A stretch of 64,000 bases of DNA. Source: Skeletonema tropicum. Taxonomy: Eukaryota; Bacillariophyta; Thalassiosirophyceae; Thalassiosirales; Thalassiosiraceae. How positions within the stretch are numbered: the first letter of the stretch is position 1; each line of letters opens with the position of its first letter. The stretch covers positions 248,001 to 312,000 of the forward strand of contig CM074143.1 of NCBI GenBank assembly GCA_037178625.1, written 5' to 3'. The position numbers were made by a program, and so were the translations under genes. Positions 8,157 to 19,800 of the stretch are shown one piece after another. Below the pieces are notes generated by a model. That model had not been told where the DNA came from. It did not search any database and saw nothing but the letters and a program-made list of their open reading frames with translations.

Positions 8157-10786
8157 TCATCGTGCTTGTTTTGTAATTTTCACTCTTGAAATCTTCCGCA
8201 TCAAAGACCGATTCATCTTCTTCGGTATTCTCGAAAAGGGAGGAGTACCTCTACGTCGTCTTCGTGCCACCTCCACAACTGTCCCATCTCGCAACTTGAG
8301 CAATCTAGAAGACGACTCAGAAGAAGAGTCAGATTGTTGTTGTTGTTCCAATACCTCGGCAAATGCCGAATGTGCACCTGCCTGAATCGAATGCATTACT
8401 TCGATACCACCATCGCCGTGGGAGATGAGGTCGTCTAATTCTTGAAATTTCTTTTGGTGCTTGGCGAAGAGTTCGGATTCGGTTGCACCTCGTGACTTGA
8501 TTGATTTTATTCTCCTCTTTCGTGCGGATGTATCATCATCTCCTACAGAACCATCATCCGCTTCATTGGAAATTTGTTGCGGTGGTTGTTGCTGCTCATT
8601 TCTCATTCGTTTCCGCTTCTGCTCCTTGGTAGCCTCCAAGGCCTTGATCGCAAGCTTACACCATCCCTTAGTCAAATCTGTAAATGTCTCTGCAGCCTTC
8701 TTCCGTATCTGTCCTTCAAATTTGCATGGGCTAATCATGACTACTTCGGCATGAACGGTAACTTTGCACGTGTACAGTCCACCAGCTTCACCTGTACCAC
8801 CACTATCACCACCACCATCATCACTCTTACCACCACCGCCACACTTGACAGCCTCCACAACCCATCGTTCCAACACCTTAAACCGATCCGAAAAGGGCAC
8901 TTCCGAAAGCTGCGTCTCATTCTCAATCACCAACAAATGTTTCCTCAACTGTGTCGCACGTTGAACCTTGGTCGCCTTGGCATATGCCGGTCCAAAGTAA
9001 CTTTTGGTGAGTGTATTGAATGTGAGTGTACGTTCTCGTGTCGAGTTGGGTGGGAGTGGCAATACTACTACTGGTCCAGATCGAAACGACGACAAGGTCT
9101 TTTCGACGACATCCTTCCATGGACCATAGTGGATATTGACATCCCCTCGTTTTTGTTGAAAATCCTTCATGGAGTAGGGAGCATCGTCGCTAAAGAATAC
9201 TTGGAAGAATTCAGATGTGTTTAGGCCGTGGAGTTGGACTTGATTGACGACGCGAATTTCTAGTGGGGGGTAATGTCTATCAAGATATTGTTGCGTGGAT
9301 AGTATGGTCGCCTTGCTGGGTTGTCGTGGGGGCAGTAGATGTTGTTGTTGTTGTTGCTTGGTTGATCGTGACTTGACACGAGGCAACGGGGAGGATGATA
9401 ACTCTTTGACGGGTGCAGAGTTGACACGAATGATTCTATTGGTTTCTTGAAGTGAAATTGATTGTAATTTCTTCTCCACATGAGCCTGCTGTGATTTCTT
9501 CTCTACAAGAGCCTGTTGTGATTGTGATTGATTTTGATGCCGCAGCACTGACAGTCCATCTCCACCATCATCATCTGCTTCCTGTACATCCCTATCAGCC
9601 TCTTTTGTCTCCTTCAACACTGCTGTTTTCTCCTGCTGTTTGTGTTTCAACTTCGTTTGTTTGACCTGTTCCTGCTCCAACAAAAACGCTCTTCTCAGCT
9701 CCTCTTCATTTTGTTGTATAATCTGCTGACTCCCCACCGTAGCAATGGCAACCGAAGCACTCACACTATCACCATCATCACCACCCTCAGCAGCAATAGC
9801 AGTACCTGGAGCATTTATCGGCTCCTCCCAAAACAACATGCCAAAATCATCATGATTCCAAATTTGATACCCCGTATCCAAATCGTGAAATCGTCCCACT
9901 GCCCATGCGGCTGAGGCACCTACCGCGGCTGTGGCGGCGGCTCCGATTAGGGCGAGGGGGTGTATTATGATTACGGCTGTTAGGATTGCTGCTCCTGAAT
10001 TAATGATATTATCAAGTATGTAGTAGAAAAGAGTACATGTGATGTGAGTAGGAGTATCAAGAAGTAGCCCACGCAAGATTCGAAAAGTAACAACATTCCA
10101 ACCAAATCAGATCATTACTATAATAATAATAGGAACTCACCAGCCCCACAATATCTTATAGTCTCCGTCTCCTGCAACACATTCAACCAAGTCTGTGCAG
10201 TAAAATCCGAAGTTTCAAAATACGACGTGCTCCAATTATTATTATTCGATATATCACTTTCGTCACTCCCGCCATAATGAATCACGGGACTGCAATTGTA
10301 GAATAGTAATTGTTGTTGGTCATCGTTGGTAGTGTTGGTGTGGGAGGGGGGGGACATGGAGCGTACCCTCCGGTTGTAGAGTAGGCGGGAGTTGTTTCGA
10401 AAGAGGGTGTTGTTGGAGGAGCACTCGGGGAGTGTTATGCGGGGAAGAGTTGATAATGCCCGTTGTCGTTGCTCTTTCGAATGAGCGGAGTCGCCTTGTG
10501 ATGGCGAGCCAACGACTTCAACGCCATTATCATCATTGTCCGTATTATTATCAACACCTTTCGGCGGTGGATCATGTTGTTGATCCTCCTTACCAAAAAA
10601 TGATTGACACGCGCTCAAGAAAATGCTCCCGTCATCACAGATTGGCTGGTCGTCAACATCCCCGGCCGCGAGACTATTTTGACTGCTGTTTATCCGGTGG
10701 ATGGTGAGCGGTCCTATTCGTGCTACCGTCGTTTGCGTCGTCATTGTCTTCTCACTCTCTTTTGGTGTTGGTTTGTGCATGTTCAT
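8157..10786 (-). CDS. VASt-domain (StAR-like lipid-binding) protein, two exons
   Basis: Exon 1 is 10786-10141 and exon 2 is 9994-8157, with a 146-bp GT-AG intron that splits a Gly codon; the product is 827 aa. Exon 2 opens with a hydrophobic Ala-rich stretch (ILTAVIIIHPLALIGAAATAAVG) that could be a membrane segment. Coiled, Q-rich sequence follows, then a VASt domain at roughly residues 480-690. Its features include a GLNTSEFFQVFFSD entry, GDVNIHYGPWK, repeated R/F-rich strands, VPFSDRFKVLERWVVEAVKC and a final KFEGQIRKKA helix. VASt domains (plant VAD1, yeast Lam, animal GRAMD1) bind sterols or other lipids at membrane contacts (established). I see no GRAM domain in front. The C-terminus is basic and probably disordered. 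The domain assignment rests on pattern and should be checked by profile search. Confidence 0.7.
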
Positions 10787-10810
10787 GTTGGAACGAAGTG
10801 GTTCATCACG

Positions 10811-11397
10811 CTAGCGGCGCCAAAAATTGACACATGCCAAAAATTGAGACAAAATTTTTTCCAGCGCGCTCTCACACAAAACTCACACAAATGTAGCTTA
10901 AAACCATGTCAGCACACCCCACTACTACAGCCCATAAATACGTATTCGACAAAAAAGGCAAGCGGGTATGCCAAACTAAACACTAACCGAATATAGTTAT
11001 TCGTTGGTTGACTTATTTATATCTATTCAACATGGAGTTATCTTCAATCGTTCCTGGGTGATTTTCCACATATTTACTAGATAAAATCACTAAGTAAAAT
11101 CGCCCCAACACCCCCCTCTGACCCATGCATTCTACCACGTCAGGATGAATACAGCAGTTACAATGTTGACCAGTGGCTCAAATGAAAGCTCTTTATATAT
11201 GCTGTCATTATATGGCCGATGATTGTGGTGCTACGCCAAGAATGATGCATATCGGGGCCGCAACAGTAAAAATGTCGAAGATAGGGAGGAGTTTTGTGAG
11301 ACGGCCTCGCTCATCTTGCTAGCTTTTGCTTCTTATTTTTGTGTCAAATAAGTTCCACGTGGACAAATTGAGATGTCTCAATTTTTGGCGCCGCTAG
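10811..11397. mobile_element. MITE-like element with 20-bp perfect TIRs, flanked by CACG
   Basis: Perfect terminal inverted repeats beginning CTAGCGGCGCC lie at 10811-10830 and 11378-11397. The 4-bp direct repeat CACG flanks both sides (10807-10810, 11398-11401). An extra subterminal copy of GCCAAAAATTGAGAC at 10836-10850 pairs with 11375-11389. No coding frame is present in the 587 bp. It is a non-autonomous DNA transposon by structure. The TIR contains TTTTTGGCGCC, which matches the E2F site TTTSSCGC. It lies just upstream of the VASt gene start. Confidence 0.85.
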
Positions 11398-11401
11398 CAC
11401 G

Positions 11402-11731
11402 GTTTTTTTTTGTGGACGATGCGAATGAATCATGTGTCGGAGACGATCTCGTGAGTCTTACGAAGGAGTACCGCATGAGTGAATTTGAAAATTTTTAATG
11501 TAGGAATTAGTATTACAGAATGAAGTCGCGGATAGTAATATCCAAATGAGGCATTCATACAAAATCTTGGATGGAATTTACCACCTAAATGTCCAATCGT
11601 GCTTTTTGGAGAGTCCGTTATCCATCATATCGCTTCGCGTGTTGGCGATAACAAATGTAGCGTAGTACCACCGCGCCATCCATCATCCACACTGTTTACT
11701 CAGATTACTCACCAGCAGAAACAGCCAGCAG
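11402..11731. other. Spacer between two DNA transposons
   Basis: About 330 bp between the MITE and the pogo-like element. I see no gene, RNA or repeat in it. Confidence 0.4.
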
Positions 11732-11733
11732 TA

Positions 11734-12801
11734 CCGTCTATACCTTAAAAAGTGTCCGGATTTTTCTGTTGTCCGGACTGTTTTTCAGGTGACTTGAAGG
11801 TGTCCGCAGCCTTTTTCGAGGAAGTGTCCGACCAGATTCGGACACTTTCAAATGCTTTGTGCGAAGCCAGCACGCACAACCCAGCACGGCCACTACCTAC
11901 ACCATGTTGTGTTAAAATAAGCTCGAGAAATTTATGAACGCAAACCTGATCGCCATGGCAACCATTACCCTCCTCGCGACAAAGCGTACATTACAGTAGC
12001 GCCGAAGGCTTGCTCATACCATGCTCTTACCAAGCTCTACCTGAAGAAGATTATCTTGCCCGCTGGTGGATATGACAAAGAGACAGGAGAATGCAAAAAC
12101 AAGATTGGTGTGCTGTGGGATGACTTCAAGTCACATTCTACAGCTGAGGTGAAAGACTTTTGCCTATCACTTCCTTGTCTTTCTGTGGATATCTTACCAG
12201 GAGGACTAACCCCATGTGGACAGCCTCTTGACAAGGTGATCAACAAGGTCTTCAAAGGTTACTTCCGTGACTTGAACGATGCATACAGCCTCATTGCTCC
12301 CGTCACAGAAAAAGGGACGCCTGAAGCTCCATCACGACAGCAATTGGCAACATGGGTTGTTCAGGCCTGGGATAAGATTCCTGAAGAAATGGTTAGAAAG
12401 TCATGGACTGCATGTGGATACACTCCGGAAGAGGAGCTTTCCTTTTCGGATAAAGGGCAGGTTGTGCTTTGGACCGAAGATGAGGTACATAAAATGGTGA
12501 AGCAGTATTGTGGCCAGGAGGGGCTGGACCATCTTTTAGACGAGGAAAATGGGAATGAAGATGACTTTGACGCGATTGAAGCAGCATTTGGCATCATTGA
12601 TGAGGATGGGGACAATAGCGATGCGATGGAGAGATGGAGTAGAATAATTTTAAGTATTTGTTGTTACATGTTGCGCTCTAAGAAACCCTTGAAAGTGTCC
12701 GGATTCTAGAATGTGTCCGTGCATCCTTGCAGGGGGAGTGACAGTGTCCGGGCTGCAATAGTGTGGTCCTGTCCTACGGACACTTTTTAAGGTATCGACG
12801 G
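11734..12801 (+). mobile_element. Pogo/Tigger-like DNA transposon, internally deleted
   Basis: 25-bp terminal inverted repeats with one mismatch start CCGTC[T/G]ATACCTTAAAAAG (11734-11758 and 12777-12801). The flanks are a TA dinucleotide on each side (11732-11733, 12802-12803), the Tc1/mariner/pogo target duplication. Both subterminal regions carry repeated GTGTCCG motifs: five within ~90 bp on the left and four near the right end, likely transposase-binding sites. The only coding content is the C-terminal half of a transposase, so the 1,068-bp copy is non-autonomous. Confidence 0.92.
11921..12709 (+). pseudogene. Pogo/Tigger DDE transposase, N-terminally truncated
   Basis: The frame is open from 11921 to the stop at 12709 but has no DNA-binding (HTH/CENP-B) N-terminus and no early ATG context. 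From about 12047 it reads as the DDE_1 core: VLWDDFKSH (catalytic Asp region), ILPGGLTPCGQPLDKVINKVFK (conserved PGGLT...QPLD...NK block with the third acidic residue), SRQQLATWVVQAWDKIPEEMVRKSW and CGYTPEEE. The first catalytic Asp is lost with the N-terminus, so no active enzyme is expected. The order and spacing of the remaining blocks match the family. Confidence 0.88.
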
Positions 12802-12803
12802 TA

Positions 12804-13155
12804 TCATCATAAAAAGTATGGATGGTAGACGGAAGTGGTTGTGCTATCAACTCAGCAAAGACCATCAGCTTTGAAAGCAACATCGTCACAGTAAGTTCGT
12901 ACTGTATTTGTCTTTCAATCATTACGTTCGCCATTTTTGGCCAACATAAATTCAAACTCAATTTTTGATGTTTTACCTTCCTTTTTTGGCCACGACATGT
13001 CACGTTGAAAATTGTGGATCGTGAACTGCCCCCATCAACGACCAAATCTGACCAATCAAGTTCCTGGATCAACAAGTGTGAACAGATAGATCTTGGCTCA
13101 TAAAATCAGCAAACAGATATAAAGAAGAAGTAGTTGATAAGTCATCTATCACAAC
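12804..13155. other. Upstream region of the plastid-targeted gene
   Basis: About 350 bp of AT-rich sequence from the transposon end to the next ATG, presumably promoter and 5' UTR. No other feature is visible. The transposon therefore sits close to this promoter. Confidence 0.35.
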
Positions 13156-13926
13156 ATGAAGCAAGACAGTCCTAGTCGAACCAGCAAGCGCACTTCTAGT
13201 AGCAGCCGAACCTCTCCACTCCCAAGAGAAGTAATGCTCGCAACAGTAGCAGTAGTTGTAGCAATGCTCTCCCTACCCACAACAACTGCATTTCAACCAG
13301 TGGCCACCAAACTATCCACCAAACAAAGGAGTGACACCTCAATTCTTCACTACAGGTACCTCACCTCCTACACAGGAGGATCCACCACAGCAGACGACAA
13401 CAACACCACAGAAGAAGAAGAAGATCAACCAATCCTAATGCAACTTGCCAACGGTAACCTCGCCATGACAGAAGGGACCATTGTATCGTCATCTGCATCA
13501 TCGTTCTTACAAATGATGGCAGCGCAGGACAATGATCTATCGGCGATGGATGAATATTTGGAATATGTGGATAAGCGATATGCTCGTATGCACCCTCCTA
13601 CTCAACATCAAGCGACTTTGTCGTCGTCATATTCGTCACCAGCTGTACACATGTCGACATCAATGACAACTGCAAGAACTGACAACGATGATGATGAAGA
13701 TGATGACACAGTCCCATTGAAAAAGCTGGGCCTATCACGTCTAGCATCGGCACAACTCCGCCATCGTCTCCATCAACAACACAATGCAAAAACGAATAAT
13801 TCCACCACCATGACACTGCTTATGAGGTATGTGGTGAGAACTTTCTTCAAGCCACTTTCGTATTTGTGTGGTGCGCTTTTAGTTGTGTCTGCGTTTGTTC
13901 GTGGTGGCAATGGGTATAGTGCTTGA
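13156..13926 (+). CDS. Predicted plastid-targeted protein of unknown function
   Basis: Single exon, 256 aa. A charged, Ser-rich start precedes a hydrophobic signal core (LATVAVVVAMLSL) and the junction PTTTA-FQPV. This matches the diatom rule of a signal peptide followed by Phe at +1 and a Ser/Thr-rich transit segment, which directs proteins across four membranes into the plastid (established). The mature part has the acidic-aromatic motif MDEYLEYVDKRYARMH at ~130-145, an Asp run, and a C-terminal hydrophobic helix (YLCGALLVVSAFV) that may sit in a membrane. I recall similar YLEYVDKRY motifs in other diatom proteins but know no function. Confidence 0.72.
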   Translation: MKQDSPSRTSKRTSSSSRTSPLPREVMLATVAVVVAMLSLPTTTAFQPVATKLSTKQRSDTSILHYRYLTSYTGGSTTADDNNTTEEEEDQPILMQLANGNLAMTEGTIVSSSASSFLQMMAAQDNDLSAMDEYLEYVDKRYARMHPPTQHQATLSSSYSSPAVHMSTSMTTARTDNDDDEDDDTVPLKKLGLSRLASAQLRHRLHQQHNAKTNNSTTMTLLMRYVVRTFFKPLSYLCGALLVVSAFVRGGNGYSA

Positions 13927-14151
13927 AGACGAAGATGAGATTGAGTGTACAGATATATACATGTTTCAGTTGCTAGCTAGATTGATGAATATATTATATT
14001 GTTTGAGCCGTGTTGGTAGGATGAACACGGCAATAGATGAACACGGGATGTTGTATAAAATATACGATGTAATTGCTATTAGAGCTATTTTGATGCTACA
14101 CATGCTAGTTCCATCTTCTCTCAACAACAAGCATTACTCCTCATAATATTA

Positions 14152-15628
14152 TCATGAATGACCCTTGATTGGACACCGCAGCACCTCCTCATCAAACATT
14201 TCCTTCAGCCGTTCCACCCCAATAGCACATAATGTCTTTTCATTCAAATCAGCAATACGTTCCGTCGCCAGTGCCGAAGCACCACCACCATCATCATCAT
14301 TATCGTCACTAGCACCACCACCACCCCCATCCTCACGCTCTTTCAATAGGCTCTCAATCACACTCGACATGACAATCGAAATAGTCGGATATGGTGTCCG
14401 CTTTTCATAGTCAATGGCAGCGGCATCTCCATCATCATCATAACTTTGTTCATTACTACGACTGCCATCATTGAATTGCCATTTGGGATGGAATGCGGCA
14501 ATGGTGATGTCACACCCCAGAGAGTTATAGTTTGAAATTGTATTCTTGTCGATTGTTTCCTCGTCGTCGTTCGTGTTCTCACTTTTCCTATTGTCATGTT
14601 CGTGAGTAGCATCAATTAGGTCCCAATAGTCATCACATTCATCTAAAAGTCGATCTTCCAAGTCTATAAAGAACTCATGAAAACTACCGAAGTCGGGTAG
14701 TGCATTACAGTTGCTGTTTGTTCCTCGTTTGATTGGAACAAGAACAATAAATGAAATGGCCACCGATGGATCAATCCGTCCACCACCTCTTTCACCATTA
14801 TCATCCTTATTATTATCATTACTTGTGGCAAGAGTCAACTGCACCCCAGCCTCCCTTACAATGTCCTCCATTTTGTCCAACACTACTCGTTCGTCATCTT
14901 GGTCATCATCATCTACCAACAAGGCCCAGTAGCAGATGGCACCAGCTTTATCTAAACTAGATCCCGCCCTTGAGAATATGATATACGGTAAGATTGTTAG
15001 TAAAATGAAACGAAAGTGTAGTATATATAGTTTTTGATGTTGTGGTTGTTATTAATATGAACATGCATGCTTACCAGGGACACAAATGTAGCTGACGTAC
15101 AAAATTGTCAGCCCATCGATGCGTTGCTTGAATTGCTTGCAGTGCTTCTATTGGCAGTGATGGCGGTGGGATATCATTGGCGGTAGTAGTGTTGAGTGAA
15201 GAAGCGGATGGATGAAAGGAGCCTATCCATCGATTCGTCAAGTCGGTAGTGCTTGTGATTACTGCGGTATATCTTCCGTGTATGATTTCATCGTCAGTGT
15301 TGTAAGATTCGTGATAGTTCCATTGATGATGATCAGCTGTTGGCTCTTCTAATATTGATAGAGATAACGCAGTGGTAGCTGTAGTTGTAAAGCGGCAATC
15401 CAATGATGGTGAATGATGACGATGTGATGGGTGCAAATTGTTGTTGCATGGATTGTTTCGCCAGTGCCGACTACTCTTCTTGCTCCAACACGTTCTCTGG
15501 GGAGTGAAGCATACTGTCCTGTGGATAACGAGGCATATGATTATAGTGGAGAGCAGTAGTGTTACTGGCAGCAGATGGTGTGCTGTTGTAATTGAAGCCA
15601 TCATTGCGTTCTGCCGACACATCAACAT
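14152..15628 (-). CDS. DUF1415 family protein, predicted plastid-targeted, two exons
   Basis: Exon 1 is 15628-15075 and exon 2 is 14968-14152; the 106-bp GT-AG intron splits a Trp codon, giving 456 aa. The N-terminus has a hydrophobic core (LLPVTLLLSTIIICLVI) ending VC-FTPQ, a diatom plastid-type signal and transit junction. The mature part shows DUF1415 hallmarks: HRWADNFVRQLHLCPW (family form W..VV..LNLCPF), FHEFFIDLEDRLLDE, ITIAAFHPKWQF, RTPYPTISIV, and ERIADLNEKTL near the end. Low-complexity Asp/Asn/Gly inserts lengthen the domain compared with bacterial members (about 190 aa). The biochemical role of DUF1415 is not known to me. Alternative starts at 15622 and 15604 would keep the targeting signal. 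Confidence 0.8.
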
Positions 15629-15924
15629 CTTTTCCGTCTGCGGTGCCGGACCTCATTTGGTACAAAAGTCAAAATCAACGTAGGAATTCAAAAATCTACA
15701 CAAACTTAAACTCAAAAAATCATCAAAAAAACGACCACCATGACAACAAAGCAACATCAATACGCCGCGTAATCAACCGCCGCCAACGATAATATTCTAA
15801 CCTTCTAATAGCAAATAAGTATATCAAACGCCATCAGCCGCCGCCGCCTGTGCTCTGACATCTCAAATTTAACTAGCAGTCACTACGGACTACTAGATCG
15901 CTTCGCCGCCCAACACCCAACGAG
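15629..15924. other. Divergent region between DUF1415 gene and LINE
   Basis: About 300 bp without a coding frame I trust. It holds the presumed DUF1415 promoter and the left boundary of the LINE, which I cannot place exactly. Confidence 0.3.
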
Positions 15925-16403
15925 CTCCCGCACCTTCACAAGAAAAGCCATTTTCTCATTGGATTCAAATTATTCCGCCAATCAAATTATATATACGGAA
16001 CTCCGCCGCTAAAATAATCTGGTTTGGCACCTCACGAGATATTCGAGAGAGGGAAGTTATCTACTCCGAGGCTTCCAGAGAATATTGGTCATTATTTCTG
16101 CCTCCAACGCGAACCCAATCAAATTCAAATTCGGTTCGCTTCAACCTTCAACCATTGAAAAGATTCTACATACTCAAATCAATCAATACTAGATTCCTTT
16201 CCGTTTCATTCACTCCCGCACCTTCACAAGAAAAGCCATTTTCTCATTGGATTCAAATTATTCCGCCAATCAAATTATATATACGGAACTCCGCCGCTAA
16301 AATAATCTGGTTTGGCACCTCACGAGATATTCGAGAGAGGGAAGTCATCTACTCCGAGGCTTCCAGAGAATTTAGGTCATTATTTCTGCCTCCAACGCGA
16401 ACC
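15925..16403 (+). repeat. Direct repeat in the LINE 5' region (191 bp, 288 bp apart)
   Basis: 15925-16115 and 16213-16403 are nearly identical and are separated by a 97-bp spacer. They lie upstream of the LINE coding region, in the place where some LINEs carry tandem promoter monomers. Differences between copies are few (for example AATATTGGTC versus AATTTAGGTC). Confidence 0.85.
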
Positions 16404-16650
16404 ATTCAAATCATTGCACGTTCGCCTCATCGCTGGAAAGTTTCTGCTGTCCTTTCATAGACATTCCGGAATCTTCTTCTGCCACCATCGTGACCAAACT
16501 TTCTACCAACATCAAATACATTGATTGGTCAATACTTACCTACCTGGAACATCTTCCATCTTCTATACCTGGTGAGATCTTCCCTACAGTAATTCCAATT
16601 CATCTTACTTGAATAGATCATCAACCTATGTCGTCTATTAAGCGATAAGT

Positions 16651-16806
16651 ATGATTGATCTACTTGAATTTTATGAAGATATGGGCTACCAACCCGCTAT
16701 TGATGTCACGTCGCCAGACTCAACAAACTTCAGCCAAGATCTACTCTCCAAAGATAATGAGTGGAGAGAGATGACTGGAGTGGAGGAGGCGGCGAATATG
16801 GTATAG
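16651..16806 (+). CDS. Short upstream ORF of the LINE (51 aa)
   Basis: ATG-started frame, MIDLLEFYEDMGYQPAI..., ending in TAG at 16804-16806. It overlaps the main LINE frame, which opens after a TGA at 16758-16760 and lacks an early ATG (its first in-frame ATG is near codon 84). Either this is a tiny ORF1, or the real start of the main protein is reached by frameshifting or was lost by an indel. Confidence 0.4.
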   Translation: MIDLLEFYEDMGYQPAIDVTSPDSTNFSQDLLSKDNEWREMTGVEEAANMV

Positions 16807-19800
16807 TCGGCACCAGCTATTCCAGCAGTCATCCTGCTGCTGGAACACAGCGAAATAATAGGGGTGGGGGAAACAGACGGGTCGACGTAGAGAGAAGAAG
16901 AACACGCAATCAACGTCGATCCACAGCTTTTCGGACGAGAGAGGAAACACAACGTCGTATTAAGCTGATTGACAAATTTGGGAACATTAAACATATCATT
17001 AGGAATGGGAAGATGGCAGCAGGAAATATTGAGACAATCATGACTGCAATTGATCGAAGGGCGAGGAGGGTTGTGGATGCAGAGACGCTTCGGGCGTTGC
17101 AAAGGGAAACATTGATAGAGGAGGCGATAGATGAAACTGGCACTGTTGGTGAGTTGCCCTCTGCTGCTGAGAAGAGGTTTCTAGAGGAACATTTTACTCG
17201 ACAAGAGTTAGAGGAGGTGAGGACGGTCGATGACGATCTCATGAGGGTCCACGGTAGAGCTCCCCAGGCAAAACGGGAGGGTGTTGTCCGACTACTCTAC
17301 GAAAACATCAATGGGTTGAATAATCGCATGAGTGGTAATATCAAATTGGATAGAGGTAGAGAAATGTTGGATGAATTGGAGGTCGACATTGCAGCCTTTA
17401 ATGAGATCAAAATCAACTTCAACCACAAGAAGAATGTCAATGGTTTAGCTCAGCTATTTAACGGAGGGGAAGCCGAAGTGAAGGTTGTCCATGGCTGCAA
17501 TACTCATGAGGGTGCTATCTCTAGAGTTCAGGAAGGAGGGACTGGAATTCTCACGTTTGGCCAACTGGCTGAACAGTTCGACCATATGAATAGTGGACAA
17601 GACGTCACTGGCCTGGGAAGATTCTCGTTCTCGAGGTACATCGGAGAGAATGGTATTTCAACTTGGGTTGTCTGCGGATATCAACCATGCGTTAGTAAAG
17701 GCCCCAGCACTAGTTACCAACAACAACGACGGTACTTTATTCAAAAAAAGCAGCCTGACGTCAAGCCAAGAGACAAATTCTATGAGGACTTGATTGCTCT
17801 ACTCAAGAGGTGGCGTGAGGAAGGAGACCGAATTATTGTTTGCCTAGATGCGAATGAGAATATCTACACCAAGCGGATCGGACAAGCTCTAACGGAAGTA
17901 GATGGGTTAGCGATGAAGGAGGTGGTAGGAGACTACACTGGGAAGCAGCTTGGTGCAACTTATTTCCGCGGCTCTCAACCTATCGATGGCGTGTGGGCGA
18001 CAAGGGATATTGAAGTTTTGAATGCATGTGTAATGCCGGTGGGTTATGGAATGGGTGATCACCGATGCTTCGTGGTAGATTTCTCGTTGTCATCACTTGT
18101 TGGCCGCTCCTTAGTCCGTGTGAAAAAGTTGAAGGCGAGACGACTGAATACCAACCTCCCCAGAGTTGCGGAGAGATACAACCAACTGCTAGAAACGAAC
18201 CTGATCAGGCATAGGGTAGATGACGATCATCGTGCCGCATACCAGGCACAAACAAAAGAAGAAGCTCGTACTGCTCTCGCGTCCTCAGAAGAGAAAAGCA
18301 AACAATACATGGCTCACGCAGAATCGAAGTGCCGCAAAATCAAGGCAGGTAGAATACCATTCTCGGCAGAATCAGTGACTTGGATAAAGAGAGGCGAAGT
18401 CTATAGAACACTTCTCCGTTATCATGCGGGAAGGAAGGTGAACCGAGGGAATTTGAAACGAAAATGTCGGAAGCTAAAGATCCTTCGTCCATTCAACCTC
18501 TCAGTAGCAGAGATCGCTGCTAGACTCAAAGCTTGCGACAGTAAGTGTGATCATTTTAGGAAACATGGACATCACTATAGAAAGAAACATCTGAATCGTC
18601 GGCTGGAGATTGCTAAAAAGAAGGGTGATGAGACTGCAGAGAAGCGTATACTTGCCATCATTAAAGGAGAGAGAGATAGACGTTTCTGGAGGAAGTTGAA
18701 TTACAATCTCGGTAAACGGTTTAGCGGTAGCATTCGAACAGTGCAGGTGGAAACTGATGGTGGTAACGTGGTAGAATATGACACAAAAGATTCAGTGGAA
18801 AAAGCCATTTTGGAAAACATTCATGGTGAGGGCAAACGATTCTATCAGGCGGAAGAAGCACCTATCTGCAAAGGGCGTCTTCGAGGTCAATTTGGATACA
18901 ACGCCGACACAGTTGCTGCCAGGGCAGTGCTGGATGGCACTTATGAATTCTCAGACGATTATCATGAGGCAACGAAACAGTTATTTGAGCAGATTGCAAA
19001 GATTCGATCACTTGTTCCGATGGACTCCGTCGAGACCTTGATTGATGAGGTGACTTGGGCTAAGAGCTGGAGACGGTCGAAGGAGGCAACATCATCGTCT
19101 ATTTCTGGCTTCCATTTTGGCCATTACATTGCTGGCGCAGAGTCGGAGTATATCTCCAACTATCACGCAGTTAAAATATCTCTCGCTCTCATGAGGGGTA
19201 TCAGTTTGTCAAGGTGGCAACGCGGTTTGGCCTGCATGCTCGAAAAGAAAGCAGGCAGTCGACTAGTCACCAAATTGCGCAGCATCCTATTGTTGGAGGC
19301 TGACTTGAACAAAGCAAACAAGATCATATACGGTGATAGGATGATGAATAATATTCGCAAATACCAACTCATGCCAGAAGAGATATTTAGTGAGAAAAAT
19401 AGGACGGCAGATGATGGGGCCTTGGCAAAAATACTATTCTTTGATATAGGAAGACAACTTCGTACTCCGGCTGCTATTGCCTCGGTAGATGCAAGCAACT
19501 GCTATGACAGAATAGCACATGCCATTGCTTCTTTGGTGTTTCAAGCCTTTGGAGTTGAGCAGTCGGCAACAGAGTCTATGCTTACTACAATCCAGGAGAT
19601 GCGGTACTTCTTGCGAACTGCGTATGGGGACTCAACACGGTGCGCAAACAGCACTGTCGAAGTTAAGTATCAAGGTCTGTGTCAAGGAAATGGTGCTGCA
19701 CCTGCCGGGTGGGCAGCAATTAGTATCACCATCTTGATGGCTCACAAAGCCGATGGACATGGAGCGACCTTCGTTTGCCCTTTCACACCATCCAAACAAA

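Noticed and set aside
16155..16524. Open frames within the repeated LINE 5' region
   Set aside because: They lack ATG context and recognisable content; the repeat explains why they occur.
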